Assembly (NCBI GenBank): GCA_000209465.1
Contig: GL890591.1
Span: 44,164 to 108,163 of the forward strand
Direction of reading: 5' to 3'
Length of the DNA stretch: 64,000 bases
Source of the DNA: Lachnospiraceae oral taxon 107 str. F0167
GTDB taxonomy: Bacteria; Bacillota; Clostridia; Lachnospirales; Lachnospiraceae
The notes under the pieces are model-generated. The model was not told where the DNA came from. It saw only the letters and a list, made by a program, of their open reading frames with translations, and ran no database searches. How positions within the stretch are numbered: position 1 is the stretch's first letter; every line of letters begins with the position of its first letter. Below, in pieces: positions 36,775 through 46,114 of this stretch. Made by a program: the position numbers and the translations under genes.

Positions 36775-37626
36775 ATGATATACGAAAAATCGGTGATTCC
36801 AATAATAGAATCAAAATATACACTTTTTACAAATACAGAAAAAAAGATAGCGGATTATTTTTTACAATGTGACACAAATATGGATATAAATATCCAAAAT
36901 GTGGCGGAGCAATTATATGTATCTCAGGCATCTATTTCAAGATTTGCAAAGAAATGCGGCTTTGTGGGATTTAGAGAGTTTATATTTGCTTATCTTGACA
37001 GTGCCAGAGTGAAAAAGCCTAATGGAAACAGTACTACACAGAATGTATTTAATACATATCAGGACCTTTTGAATAAGGCATATTCACTTCTTGACAATGA
37101 CCAGGTTCAAAGAGTTGTAAAAATGCTTGTAAATTCCAAAAAGGTGATTGCAGTAGGTAAGGGCAGTTCCGGATATGCTGCCAGTGAGATGGAAAGCCGC
37201 TTTGTAAGGGTTGGACTTGATATAGATTCACTTACCGATTCGGACAGAATAAGAATGCAGTCGGTATTTTTAAAGGATGGTGATACTGTAGTGGCATTCA
37301 GTATCAGCGGAAAAACCGAGGATATTATATTCCTCTTAAAGCATGCACATGACAGAGGTAAAAAGACAGTGTTTTTCACTGCTGCGGACAATCCGTATTT
37401 ACATGAGTTTTGTGATGAAGTGGTTTTGGTAGCTTCACTTGAATATTTGGAGAACGGGAATTTGATTTCACCTCAGTTCCCTATGTTGTTGGTACTCGAT
37501 CTTATATACAGCGAGTATATAAATATTGACAGCGTATTTAAGAGTGCGATTTTGGAAGATACGGTTACTACATTAAATAAGAAGGAAGACGATAGAAAGT
37601 TTTATATGATGCGTTCTCCAAGGTAG
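36775..37626 (+). CDS. MurR/RpiR family transcriptional regulator
   Basis: A 283-residue regulator. Residues 1-77 are the RpiR helix-turn-helix (NTEKKIADYFLQC, VAEQLYVSQASISRFAKKCGFVGFREF). Residues 105-240 form a SIS sugar-phosphate-binding domain (VIAVGKGSSGYAASEM, VVAFSISGKTEDII). It probably senses a phosphosugar such as GlcNAc-6-P or ManNAc-6-P and controls the locus from nanE onward; the ligand is inference from nanE. Confidence 0.92.
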   Translation: MIYEKSVIPIIESKYTLFTNTEKKIADYFLQCDTNMDINIQNVAEQLYVSQASISRFAKKCGFVGFREFIFAYLDSARVKKPNGNSTTQNVFNTYQDLLNKAYSLLDNDQVQRVVKMLVNSKKVIAVGKGSSGYAASEMESRFVRVGLDIDSLTDSDRIRMQSVFLKDGDTVVAFSISGKTEDIIFLLKHAHDRGKKTVFFTAADNPYLHEFCDEVVLVASLEYLENGNLISPQFPMLLVLDLIYSEYINIDSVFKSAILEDTVTTLNKKEDDRKFYMMRSPR

Positions 37627-37689
37627 GGGGTATAGTATTTTTTTATAGTTTGTTTTATTATTTATGCTGAAAATAGAATAATTAATATC

Positions 37690-37718
37690 TTGAAAAACTG
37701 CATTAAAAGCATTATAAT
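37690..37718 (+). promoter_or_regulatory. Promoter of rpoD
   Basis: TTGAAA (37690-37695), 17 bases, TATAAT (37713-37718). It gives a leader of about 180 bases before rpoD. Confidence 0.8.
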
Positions 37719-37780
37719 GTCAATGCAGATAACAAGTAAAATAAAATGGGTATTTGTATACCTTTATATTATTGGTAGCT

Positions 37781-37820
37781 GCAAAAAGAGGGAAGAACTG
37801 AGGTTTTTGCCTCTTTAAGC
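37781..37820 (+). promoter_or_regulatory. Leader region with two mutually exclusive stems before rpoD
   Basis: GCAAAAA (37781-37787) can pair with TTTTTGC (37804-37810), or AAAGAGG (37785-37791) can pair with CCTCTTT (37810-37816), but not both. The second stem can be extended by GC/GC at its base. Whether this switches rpoD expression or is only a weak terminator is unknown. Confidence 0.4.
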
Positions 37821-37903
37821 GTTACAAATCAATTTGATTTGTATTTAGAAATAAAAGATAGATATGCCTGTTAAAGGTAACTATTTGTGAAGGGATGATC
37901 TTA

Positions 37904-39124
37904 GTGGCTAAAGAAAACCGAAATACTACAGGAAATAAGGCATCAAAAAGTATTGAAACCGTAAGCAAAAAAAAGATGTCACCGCCGGAGTTTTTACAAA
38001 AGCTTGAAGACCTTGTAAATAAGGGAATTGCTTTGGATATGAAGCTCAGTATAGGTGAAATAAATGATTTCTTTGCGGATACGGAATTAAATACGGAAAG
38101 CATAGAACAGATTTATTCATATCTTGAGAATAAGGGTATTGAGATTAACGAAGACAGTGTAGATGATATGAATATCGATATTGATAATATCGATAATATT
38201 ACTGATGAAGATTCATTACTCTTAGATGATGATGAATTTGATAAGGACTCTGAAGAGGATATAGACCTCAGTGCAATAGATTTGCTTGAGGGTGTAGGTA
38301 CTGAGGATCCGGTGAGGATGTATCTGAAGGAAATCGGTACAGTGCCTCTTTTGACGGCAAATGAAGAACTTGAGTTGGCAAAGAGAAAACAGGACGGCGA
38401 TGAGTATGCCAAACAGCGTCTTATAGAAGCAAATCTTCGTTTGGTGGTAAGTATTGCAAAAAGATATACCGGAAGAGGTATGAGCTTTTTGGATTTGGTA
38501 CAGGAAGGTAATCTGGGACTTATAAAGGGGGTAGAAAAGTTTGACTACACTAAGGGATTTAAACTTTCAACCTATGCCACATGGTGGATCAGACAATCGG
38601 TAACCAGAGCTCTTGCGGATCAGGCAAGAACTATAAGAGTACCTGTACATATGGTTGAGACCATCAATAAGATGAGCAAGATGCAAAGAAAGCTCACATT
38701 GGAGCTTGGATATGAGCCGAGTGTGACCGAGCTTGCAAATGAGCTTGGTATGACGGAAGAAAAAGTAATGGAAATAATGCAGATAGCCAGAGAGCCGGCT
38801 TCTCTTGAAACCCCTATAGGTGAGGAAGATGATTCAAATCTTGGAGATTTTGTGGCTGATGCAAATGTTTTAACTCCTGAGGGAAATGTAGAATCCGTGA
38901 TGCTTAGAGAGCATATAGATACATTGCTTGGAGATTTGAAAGAAAGAGAGAGACAGGTTATCGTGCTTAGATTCGGTCTTGAGGACGGACATCCAAGAAC
39001 CTTGGAAGAGGTTGGAAAGGAGTTCAAGGTCACAAGGGAGAGAATAAGACAGATAGAGGCTAAGGCTCTAAGAAAGCTTAGAAATCCTGTCAGATCAAAG
39101 AGAATCAGAGATTTTTTGGCATGA
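37904..39124 (+). CDS. rpoD: RNA polymerase primary sigma factor (sigma-70/SigA)
   Basis: The housekeeping sigma factor, 406 residues. An acidic N-terminal stretch (region 1.1-like) is followed by region 1.2 ([16 protein letters not shown]), region 2 ([12 protein letters not shown] to [11 protein letters not shown]), region 3 and region 4 with the -35-reading helix ([17 protein letters not shown]). GTG 37904 is chosen because GAAGGGA lies 8 bases upstream; ATG 37895 has no spaced site. The usual neighbour dnaG is absent upstream; the gene instead follows a sugar regulator. It overlaps queH by 4 bases. Confidence 0.95.
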   Translation: MAKENRNTTGNKASKSIETVSKKKMSPPEFLQKLEDLVNKGIALDMKLSIGEINDFFADTELNTESIEQIYSYLENKGIEINEDSVDDMNIDIDNIDNITDEDSLLLDDDEFDKDSEEDIDLSAIDLLEGVGTEDPVRMYLKEIGTVPLLTANEELELAKRKQDGDEYAKQRLIEANLRLVVSIAKRYTGRGMSFLDLVQEGNLGLIKGVEKFDYTKGFKLSTYATWWIRQSVTRALADQARTIRVPVHMVETINKMSKMQRKLTLELGYEPSVTELANELGMTEEKVMEIMQIAREPASLETPIGEEDDSNLGDFVADANVLTPEGNVESVMLREHIDTLLGDLKERERQVIVLRFGLEDGHPRTLEEVGKEFKVTRERIRQIEAKALRKLRNPVRSKRIRDFLA

Positions 39125-39774
39125 TAAAGAGAAATTTACAAAAAGAATTAGAAGAAATTATAAAGAAAGAGGAAGCTTTGGGTAATCGCCCAAGGCTTCT
39201 TCTTCATGCCTGCTGTGCCCCCTGTTCATCATATTGTATGGAATATTTGGATAAATACTTTGATTTAACCATATTTTTTTATAATCCCAATATTGATGAT
39301 GCCAAAGAATACGAGCTTAGAGTGGAAGAGGCAAGAAGGCTTATAAAAGAAATGGACTTTATAGGTGAGGTAAAACTTATAGAAGGTGACTATGATCCGT
39401 CTATTTTTCACAGCAAAATAAAGGGATATGAAAATGAAAAAGAGGGTGGAAAAAGATGTGATATCTGTTTTGAACTGAGATTGCATGAGGCTGCAAAGGC
39501 CGCAATGGACTACGGTTTTGATTATTTTACCACCTCACTTACCATTTCACCTATGAAAAATGCCGATAAACTTTGTGAGATAGGTGAGGCGGTGGCAAAG
39601 GAGTATAATGTAAAGTATTTGCCGAGTGATTTTAAGAAAAAGAACGGATATAAAAGATCTGTTGATTTATCAAAGGAGCATGAACTTTACAGACAGGATT
39701 ATTGCGGTTGCTCTTTTTCAAAGAGAGAGTCCATAGAAAGGGCAAAAGCAAGGGAGAATACATTTGACGATTGA
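39121..39774 (+). CDS. queH: Epoxyqueuosine reductase QueH
   Basis: A 217-residue metalloenzyme for the last step of queuosine synthesis in tRNA. The conserved cysteines are seen as HACCAPCS (C31, C32, C35), [10 protein letters not shown] and DYCGCSFS, with the FFYNPNI and [11 protein letters not shown] segments of the family. The start shares ATGA with rpoD. Confidence 0.93.
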   Translation: MIKRNLQKELEEIIKKEEALGNRPRLLLHACCAPCSSYCMEYLDKYFDLTIFFYNPNIDDAKEYELRVEEARRLIKEMDFIGEVKLIEGDYDPSIFHSKIKGYENEKEGGKRCDICFELRLHEAAKAAMDYGFDYFTTSLTISPMKNADKLCEIGEAVAKEYNVKYLPSDFKKKNGYKRSVDLSKEHELYRQDYCGCSFSKRESIERAKARENTFDD

Positions 39775-39851
39775 TGCAGTTTGATTTATAATAAGACAGT
39801 ATTGTTATGTCAAGGATCAAAAAGATCTTGAAATATGAAAGGAAGATTCTT

Positions 39852-40118
39852 ATGTTAAGTAGAAAAATTACTATTAAAAATCCTTCAGGTTTACACTTGC
39901 GTCCGGCAGGAGTTTTGTCACAAACTGCAATGAAATTCAAGTCGGATATAATAATAGAGTATGGTGAGAAGAAAATAGTTGCAAAGAGCGTACTTAATGT
40001 TATGGCGGCAGGTATCAAGTCAGGTACGGAGGTAACTTTGGTAGTTGACGGTGAGGATGAAGAAGAGGCAATGAAGACTCTGGTGGAGGCTATTGAATCA
40101 GGTCTCGGTGAAAAATAA
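39852..40118 (+). CDS. HPr family phosphocarrier protein
   Basis: An 88-residue HPr. His15 is in GLHLRP and Ser46 in AKSVLNVMAAG, so both phosphorylation sites of a Gram-positive HPr are kept, though the context after Ser46 differs from the usual SIMGVMSLG. The start at 39852 has AAAGGAAG upstream; an in-frame earlier ATG at 39807 is less likely. It works in PTS sugar uptake and catabolite control. Confidence 0.92.
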   Translation: MLSRKITIKNPSGLHLRPAGVLSQTAMKFKSDIIIEYGEKKIVAKSVLNVMAAGIKSGTEVTLVVDGEDEEEAMKTLVEAIESGLGEK

Positions 40119-40142
40119 TTTTTTGAATTTAACATATCTTAC

Positions 40143-40171
40143 TTGACAAATATCTATACAAGTGATTTAAT
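40143..40171 (+). promoter_or_regulatory. Promoter of the HPr-like gene
   Basis: TTGACA (40143-40148), 17 bases, TTTAAT (40166-40171). A short stem GTATTTTGG/CCAAGATAC (about 40188-40210, one mismatch) lies in the leader. Confidence 0.65.
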
Positions 40172-40226
40172 AGAATATCGTATTTTGGATTGTCCAAGAT
40201 ACAAGGTTATTAAATGAGGTATAGAT

Positions 40227-40469
40227 ATGAAAGAGAGAAAAATCCGCCTTCAGTCCGTCGAAGATGCGAAGAACTTTGTAAAAGTTACTACGGAATGTGA
40301 TTTTGATGTGGATTTATGTGATAATAGTATAATAATCGACGCAAAATCTATTATAGGAGTACTGAGCATGGATCTTAGACATGTTTTGATGGTAAGATAC
40401 TATGGCGAAAATGAAGCATTGGAAGCTTTTTTAGATAACCATATGAATGGAATTGTAAAAATAGCTTAA
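40227..40469 (+). CDS. HPr-like protein lacking the His15 site (Crh-like)
   Basis: An 80-residue protein. Its second half, IIDAKSIIGVLSMDL (Ser41), matches the HPr/Crh regulatory serine region, while the first part (KIRLQSVEDAKNFVKV) has no active-site histidine. This is the pattern of Crh, which takes part in catabolite control but not in PTS phosphotransfer. Assignment as a functional Crh is inference. It has its own promoter and follows the true HPr gene by about 110 bases. Confidence 0.75.
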   Translation: MKERKIRLQSVEDAKNFVKVTTECDFDVDLCDNSIIIDAKSIIGVLSMDLRHVLMVRYYGENEALEAFLDNHMNGIVKIA

Positions 40470-40471
40470 AG

Positions 40472-40566
40472 ATATTTATGAGATTCTCATAAATATGTGA
40501 AATATTGAACCGGCTTGTCCGGTAGTTGTTTAACATACAGGCAGGTCTTAGACTTGCCTGTTTTTT
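40472..40566 (+). terminator. Three consecutive hairpins ending in a terminator
   Basis: First, an 11-bp perfect stem ATATTTATGAG/CTCATAAATAT (40472-40496) touching the end of the HPr-like gene. Second, ACCGG/CCGGT (about 40509-40523). Third, CAGGCAGGTC/GACTTGCCTG (40538-40560) with six Ts, a clear terminator. The first stem may protect the message or act on its own. Confidence 0.85.
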
Positions 40567-40661
40567 AGTATAAGAGGAGCAGAAAGAAAATATTATAATA
40601 TGATAAAAGCCGCAAAAAAATATAGCGGGCATACAGCTCTGCCCCTTTATGAGAGGTAATC

Positions 40662-41204
40662 ATGAGAATAGGACATGGATATGATGTGCATAGACTTGTG
40701 GAAGGAAGGAAGTTGATAATCGGAGGTGTTTTGATAGAGCATAGTTTGGGATTGCTTGGTCATTCCGATGCGGATGTACTTTTACATGCTGTAATGGACA
40801 GCCTTCTCGGCGCTGCAGGTCTTGGAGATATAGGAAAGCACTTTCCTGACAGTGCGCAGGAATATAAGGATGTAAGCAGTGTAGTGCTTTTGAAAAAAGT
40901 TGCTAATATACTTGACGAGAATGCATATATAATAGAAAATATAGATGCAACTATTATTGCTCAAAAGCCGAAGCTTGCACCATATATTGAGAAGATGAAG
41001 GAAGTTATATGCAGTACACTAAAAATATCGTCAAATCAATTAAATATAAAGGCAACAACTGAAGAAGGGCTTGGCTTTACAGGAAATGAAAGCGGTATAT
41101 CGGCACATAGTGTTTGTCTTTTAAACTCTGTAAGAGATGCATTTTATGTATCGAGGGATATGAAGGACTGTACAGCATGTGACGGATGCCGGGGTAAAGG
41201 ATAA
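40662..41204 (+). CDS. ispF: 2-C-methyl-D-erythritol 2,4-cyclodiphosphate synthase with Cys-rich tail
   Basis: An enzyme of the non-mevalonate isoprenoid pathway. Zinc ligands D8, H10 (GYDVHR) and H42 ([10 protein letters not shown]) are present, as is the [10 protein letters not shown] motif. The family is usually about 157 residues; this one has 180 and ends in a short tail with three cysteines (C170, C173, C176: CTACDGC). The tail looks like a metal-binding or redox hook, of unknown use. It is followed after 10 bases by cysS. Confidence 0.95.
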   Translation: MRIGHGYDVHRLVEGRKLIIGGVLIEHSLGLLGHSDADVLLHAVMDSLLGAAGLGDIGKHFPDSAQEYKDVSSVVLLKKVANILDENAYIIENIDATIIAQKPKLAPYIEKMKEVICSTLKISSNQLNIKATTEEGLGFTGNESGISAHSVCLLNSVRDAFYVSRDMKDCTACDGCRGKG

Positions 41205-41214
41205 AAGGTAAATT

Positions 41215-42624
41215 ATGAAGATTTTTAATACACTTTCCAGAAAAAAAGAAGAATTTGTACCTATTGAAGAGGGAAAAGTAAAAATGTATGTCTGCGGACC
41301 TACAGTTTATAATTTGATACACATCGGAAATGCCAGACCGATGATTTTTTTTGATACAGTCAGAAGATATTTTGAGTATAGGGGCTATGATGTAAACTAT
41401 GTTTCAAATTTTACCGATGTGGATGATAAGATAATCAATAAGGCTATAGAAGAGGGAGTAGAGGCTTCAGTAATTTCTACAAGATATATAGATGAGTGTA
41501 AAAAAGATATGGAAGCCATGAATGTGCTTCCTGCCACAAAGAACCCCTTGGCGACAGAAGAGATAGACGGTATGGAGGAGATGATAGGCAGTCTTATAGA
41601 AAAAGGGCATGCCTATGTTGCTAAGGACGGTACGGTATATTTTAGAGTAAAGAGTTTTGAAGATTATGGCAAGCTCTCTCATAAGAATATAGATGAACTT
41701 CAATCAGGATTTAGAGAAATAAAGGTAAAGGGTGAAGAGGACAAGGAAGACAGTAATGACTTCGTGCTTTGGAAACCGAAAAAAGACGGTGAACCTTATT
41801 GGGATTCACCATGGTCAAAGGGTAGACCGGGCTGGCATATAGAATGTTCTGTAATGAGCAAGAAATATCTTGGGGATCAGATAGATATACATGGTGGAGG
41901 TGAGGATCTTATATTCCCACATCATGAAAATGAGATAGCGCAATCAGAGTCCGCAAGCGGTAAAAGCTTTGCCAATTACTGGATGCACAATGCCTTTTTA
42001 AATATTGATAATAAAAAGATGAGTAAATCTCTGGGAAATTTCTTTACAGTGAGAGATATCAGCGAAAAGTATGATTTACAGGTTCTTAGATTTTTTATGT
42101 TGTCGGCACATTACAGAAGTCCTCTGAATTTCTCTGCAGAGCTTATGGAGGCTTCAAAGAACAGTCTTGAAAGAATACTTACAGGAGTGGAAAATATCAA
42201 GGATGTTCAAAAAAGAAATAATGCAGATGCTATTACCGATGCAGAGCTTTCAAATCTTGAAATAGCAAAAGTTTTGAAAGATAAATTTGTGATTGCAATG
42301 GATGATGATTTTAATACAGCCGATGCCATTACTGCTATTTTTGAACTTATAAAGCTTTCAAATACTTCGTTAAATGAGAAGAGTACAGTTGAATATGCCA
42401 ACGGGCTTTTAAATATTATATTGCCTCTTTGTGATACATTGGGAATTATTACAGAAAGAAAAGTAGAGATTCTTGACAGTGAAATCGAGGATTTAATAGA
42501 GCAGAGAACTTCGGCAAGAAAGAATAAGGACTTTGCACTTGCAGATAAGATAAGAAATGAACTTCTTGAGATGGGTATAGTACTTGAAGATACCAGAGAG
42601 GGAGTAAAATGGAAGAGATCTTAG
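41215..42624 (+). CDS. cysS: Cysteinyl-tRNA synthetase
   Basis: A class I aminoacyl-tRNA synthetase of 469 residues. It has HIGH as HIGN (36-39), zinc ligands starting with C27, and KMSKS at 268-272. The order ispF-cysS-mrnC-rlmB is common in Clostridia. The end overlaps mrnC by 16 bases. Confidence 0.97.
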   Translation: MKIFNTLSRKKEEFVPIEEGKVKMYVCGPTVYNLIHIGNARPMIFFDTVRRYFEYRGYDVNYVSNFTDVDDKIINKAIEEGVEASVISTRYIDECKKDMEAMNVLPATKNPLATEEIDGMEEMIGSLIEKGHAYVAKDGTVYFRVKSFEDYGKLSHKNIDELQSGFREIKVKGEEDKEDSNDFVLWKPKKDGEPYWDSPWSKGRPGWHIECSVMSKKYLGDQIDIHGGGEDLIFPHHENEIAQSESASGKSFANYWMHNAFLNIDNKKMSKSLGNFFTVRDISEKYDLQVLRFFMLSAHYRSPLNFSAELMEASKNSLERILTGVENIKDVQKRNNADAITDAELSNLEIAKVLKDKFVIAMDDDFNTADAITAIFELIKLSNTSLNEKSTVEYANGLLNIILPLCDTLGIITERKVEILDSEIEDLIEQRTSARKNKDFALADKIRNELLEMGIVLEDTREGVKWKRS

Positions 42625-43064
42625 ATTTTCTTCTAAAGCCCTTTAATATAGAAAGAAGAGATGCAAAAGAGTTCTCACCACTGGTACTTGCATATATAGG
42701 TGATGCGGTATATGAACTTATAATAAGAAGCATTCTGGTATCCGGAGGAAACAGACCTGTCAATAAGCTGAATAAGGATGCAACTTATCTTGTAAAGGCG
42801 GGTGCACAGGCACAGATAATAAAGCTTATTACTTCGGAACTGAGTGAGGAGGAGTTTATTATCTTTAAAAGAGGCAGGAATTCATCACCTCATACCATGG
42901 CAAAGAATGCAAGTATGTCGGATTATAAACATGCTACAGGATTTGAAAGTCTTATAGGTTATTTATATTTGAATAATCAGTTTGAAAGAGCACTTTGGAT
43001 TGTAAGAAAAGGTCTTGAAAGATTTTTGGAAAATAATGATATTGGAGTAAAAATATATGAATGA
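42609..43064 (+). CDS. mrnC: Mini-ribonuclease III
   Basis: A 151-residue RNase III-like nuclease without the dsRNA-binding domain, acting in 23S rRNA 3' processing. The catalytic motif is LAYIGDAVYEL, followed by NKDATYLVKAGAQA and RGRNSSPHTMAKNAS. It overlaps both neighbours (16 and 8 bases), so translation is coupled. Confidence 0.95.
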   Translation: MEEILDFLLKPFNIERRDAKEFSPLVLAYIGDAVYELIIRSILVSGGNRPVNKLNKDATYLVKAGAQAQIIKLITSELSEEEFIIFKRGRNSSPHTMAKNASMSDYKHATGFESLIGYLYLNNQFERALWIVRKGLERFLENNDIGVKIYE

Positions 43065-43812
43065 AAATGCCATCGAAGGCAGAAATGTAGTTATAGAAGC
43101 TTTTAGAGGCGGTAAGACTGTTGATAAATTGTATTTACAGGACGGTTTGAAGGATTATACTATTTCTACAATACTCAGAGAAGCAAAAAAGCATGGTACA
43201 TATGTAAACTTTGTAAGCAAGGACAGGCTGGACACAATGAGTGAAACCGGAAAGCATCAGGGAGTTATTGCAATTGTTGCGGCTTATGAATATGCAAGTG
43301 TAGAAGATATTTTGGAAAAGGCAAGGCAAAAAAATGAGCCTCCATTTATATTTATACTGGACGGTATAGAGGATCCCCATAATCTTGGAGCCATCATAAG
43401 AACTGCAAATTTAAGCGGTGCTCATGGAGTTATAATACCAAAACACAGGGCGGTGGGACTTACCGCAGCGGTCGCAAGAGCTTCCGCAGGCGCTATAAAT
43501 TATACTCCGGTTGCCAAAGTAACCAATATAAACAAAACTATGCAGGAGCTGAAAGATGCAGGAATGTGGTTTGTTTGTGCAGACATGGGCGGCGAAAAGA
43601 TGTATAATATTGATTTGACGGGAAGTATCGGACTTGTAATAGGTAATGAGGGAGACGGAGTAAGTGAAAGTGTTAAGAAAAATTGCGATTTCATAGCTTC
43701 TATACCTATGAACGGTGATATTGATTCACTCAATGCATCTGTTGCCTGTGGTGTATTGGCTTATGAGATAGTCAGACAGAGGATTGCGAAAGGAGCAATA
43801 TATGAAAAGTGA
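43057..43812 (+). CDS. rlmB: 23S rRNA (guanosine-2'-O)-methyltransferase RlmB
   Basis: A 251-residue SPOUT methyltransferase. An L30e-like N-terminal domain is followed by the knot motifs LDGIEDPHNLGAIIRTA, IGNEGDGVS and IPMNGDIDSLNASVA. It overlaps mrnC by 8 bases and ldh by 11 bases. Confidence 0.95.
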   Translation: MNENAIEGRNVVIEAFRGGKTVDKLYLQDGLKDYTISTILREAKKHGTYVNFVSKDRLDTMSETGKHQGVIAIVAAYEYASVEDILEKARQKNEPPFIFILDGIEDPHNLGAIIRTANLSGAHGVIIPKHRAVGLTAAVARASAGAINYTPVAKVTNINKTMQELKDAGMWFVCADMGGEKMYNIDLTGSIGLVIGNEGDGVSESVKKNCDFIASIPMNGDIDSLNASVACGVLAYEIVRQRIAKGAIYEK

Positions 43813-44755
43813 TAAGAGAAAAGTTGTTCTTGTGGGATGCGGTATGGTCGGCATGAGCTATGCATATGCTATGTTAAACCAAAATGTTGTGGACGAGCTT
43901 GTTCTTATAGATGTAAATAAATTAAGAGCTGAGGGAGAAGCTATGGATTTAAATCATGGCTTGGCTTTTTCGGGCTCACATATGAGAATCTGGGCAGGAG
44001 ATTACAGTGACTGTACCAATGCGGACATTGTCGTAATTTGTGCAGGCGTAGCACAGGCGCCGGGAGAGAGCAGAAGAGATCTTTTAAAGAGAAATATGGA
44101 AGTGTTTAAATCCATTATCGATCCTATCACAGAGAGCGGCTTTAACGGAATATTCCTTGTGGCCACAAATCCTGTAGATATAATGACTGAGATTACATAT
44201 AAGCTTTCAGGGTTTAATCCGAGAAGAGTAATCGGTTCAGGTACGGCACTTGACTCTGCAAGACTCAGATATCTGCTTGGATCATATATACAGGCAGATC
44301 CAAGAAGTGTGCATGCCTATGTTATCGGAGAGCATGGTGATTCGGAGTTTGTACCATGGTCAAATGCAATGCTTGCAACAAAGCCTATTAAGGATCTTAT
44401 TGCGGAATCAAAGGGCAAATTAAATATAGAGGAACTTGACCGTATAGAAGAGGATGTAAGAACGGCTGCATATAAGATAATTGAAGCTAAGAGAGCGACA
44501 TATTACGGTATAGGAATGAGTCTTACAAGAATCACAAAGGCAATACTTGGTGATGAAAACTCGGTACTTACAGTATCTGCGAATTTGCGTGGTGAATATG
44601 GACAGAATGATGTTTTTGTCGGTGTTCCATGTGTAATAAACAGTGCCGGAATACAAAGAATTTTGGAGTTTTCTCTGACCGATGAGGAAAAGTCTAAGTT
44701 TGCAAAATCATGTGATGAGCTCAGAGCGACATATAATGATTTGGATGAGAAATAA
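43802..44755 (+). CDS. ldh: L-lactate dehydrogenase
   Basis: Reduces pyruvate to L-lactate with NADH. The 317 residues have the NAD motif GCGMVG (12-17), an active-site His178 in GEHGDSE and the family segment ATNPVDIMT. The start at 43802 has AAAGGAG; ATG 43784 lies deeper in rlmB. It is followed by two stem-loops. Confidence 0.94.
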   Translation: MKSDKRKVVLVGCGMVGMSYAYAMLNQNVVDELVLIDVNKLRAEGEAMDLNHGLAFSGSHMRIWAGDYSDCTNADIVVICAGVAQAPGESRRDLLKRNMEVFKSIIDPITESGFNGIFLVATNPVDIMTEITYKLSGFNPRRVIGSGTALDSARLRYLLGSYIQADPRSVHAYVIGEHGDSEFVPWSNAMLATKPIKDLIAESKGKLNIEELDRIEEDVRTAAYKIIEAKRATYYGIGMSLTRITKAILGDENSVLTVSANLRGEYGQNDVFVGVPCVINSAGIQRILEFSLTDEEKSKFAKSCDELRATYNDLDEK

Positions 44756-44769
44756 ATATTAAAATAATA

Positions 44770-44831
44770 TTTTGCCGGATATTATAAGGCAAAACTGATA
44801 AGTGCCATAAGAATAAATTTATTTTGGCACT
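44770..44831 (+). terminator. Two stem-loops after ldh
   Basis: TTTTGCC/GGCAAAA (44770-44794) and AGTGCCA/TGGCACT (44801-44831), the second enclosing AATAAATTTATT. Neither has a good T-run, so termination may be partial. Confidence 0.5.
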
Positions 44832-44864
44832 CTTGACATCTTTGTTTTATTTGGGAGGAGAGGC

Positions 44865-45722
44865 TTGAAAGAGAAATATTATTCTATTGGAAGGGTATCT
44901 GAAATATGTAATATACCGATAAAGACTTTAAGATATTATGATAAAATAAATGTAATGGTTCCAAGGCATAGGCAGGAAAACAATAATTACAGGTATTACA
45001 GCCATGACCAGATGGTCAGATTGTTTATAATAAAGCGGCTCAGATATCTTGGGTTTTCATTGGAAGAAGTAAGGAATATATTAAAAGAGAATGATATTCA
45101 AAAAATAGAACATATTGTGGAAAAAAAGATAGACTCCATAAAAAACGAGATTACGGAGCTAAATAAAAAATATGAAGAAGCTTCCACATTAAAAGATAAA
45201 ATCCTTAAAGCTGAGAAAATACTGGAAAACAGTGAAAGTTACAATGTGCTTAACTCCTTTAAGTTGGAAAAACAAAGGGAAGTATATGTTTTTGGAAAGA
45301 CCACTATGATGCAATCCTATAAAAATGAGAATGTGAGTCTGGAAAAGTGGATTGATATTATAGAGTCGGCTAAAGAAAGAAATTTAAATATTCAAGGTGA
45401 TATATTGGTATCTTATCATACTGAAATGTTCGGACAGTTTATTCACAGGGATTGTGAAGTGGAATTTTCCATTGTAGTGGAAAATGATATAAAAGATATT
45501 GAAGTAAAAAAATTTGGGAATTTCCTTGCGGCAAATGCTATACATGTAGGAGAATACAGTGATATAGTGCATACCTATATTTCATTAAAGAGATGGATAG
45601 AAGATAATGATCTGAAAGTAGACGGACCTGTAACCGAAAGATTTATGCTTTCACCTGTGGATTTACCAAATACAAGGTCTCATATAGTAAAAATAATAGT
45701 ACCTGTAAAACCAAGAAATTAA
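44865..45722 (+). CDS. MerR family regulator with effector-binding domain
   Basis: A 285-residue regulator. Residues 1-75 are the MerR winged helix (YSIGRVSEICNIPIKTLRYYDKINVMVPRH). A coiled coil (about 80-125) is followed by a GyrI-like ligand-binding domain. It starts at TTG 44865 with GGGAGGAG before it. Its position upstream of the pyrimidine operon makes it a candidate regulator, but a terminator separates them and the ligand is unknown. Confidence 0.88.
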   Translation: MKEKYYSIGRVSEICNIPIKTLRYYDKINVMVPRHRQENNNYRYYSHDQMVRLFIIKRLRYLGFSLEEVRNILKENDIQKIEHIVEKKIDSIKNEITELNKKYEEASTLKDKILKAEKILENSESYNVLNSFKLEKQREVYVFGKTTMMQSYKNENVSLEKWIDIIESAKERNLNIQGDILVSYHTEMFGQFIHRDCEVEFSIVVENDIKDIEVKKFGNFLAANAIHVGEYSDIVHTYISLKRWIEDNDLKVDGPVTERFMLSPVDLPNTRSHIVKIIVPVKPRN

Positions 45723-45743
45723 ATCAATCAATTTTTTTTGAAT

Positions 45744-45773
45744 AAAAAGTCTCCACCAGGTGGAGGCTTTTTT
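45744..45773 (+). terminator. Intrinsic terminator after the MerR gene
   Basis: AAAAAGTCTCCACC pairs with GGTGGAGGCTTTTTT around a tiny loop; A-run and T-run flank it, so it can work both ways. Confidence 0.92.
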
Positions 45774-46114
45774 ATTATGCTCAAATACTGTTCAAAAAAA
45801 TAGAGATGGGCATATCTAACAAAAACAGAGGGTTCAAATTGTGTAAGATTACTTTCAATAATCAGCAATATATACAAAAATATAAGTTTTGATGTAGAAG
45901 CATAAATTAATTATATGTAAAAAAAGATATTAATCAATAAATTTATAGGAGATTAAAATGAAATAAAGATAAAATATATAATGAATTCATAAATTTTTAA
46001 GTTGAATATACAATGGCTGTATATTTTAAGATAATAGCTAATAAAAGAGATTTAGCGTCAATCATAGTTAATTATTTAACATTAAAAATAAAATATCGAG
46101 GAAAGGAGGACAGT
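45774..46114 (+). other. AT-rich leader of the pyrimidine fermentation operon
   Basis: About 340 bases with no ordinary gene. It holds an AGGAG site followed at 45958 by ATG AAA TAA, a two-codon reading frame that may be chance. Several weak -10-like boxes occur, but no strong promoter or known riboswitch was found. GAAAGGAGG at the end serves the DUF1097 gene. Confidence 0.35.

Noticed and set aside
38620..39033. 137-codon minus-strand open frame
   Set aside because: Antisense shadow of the conserved rpoD region.
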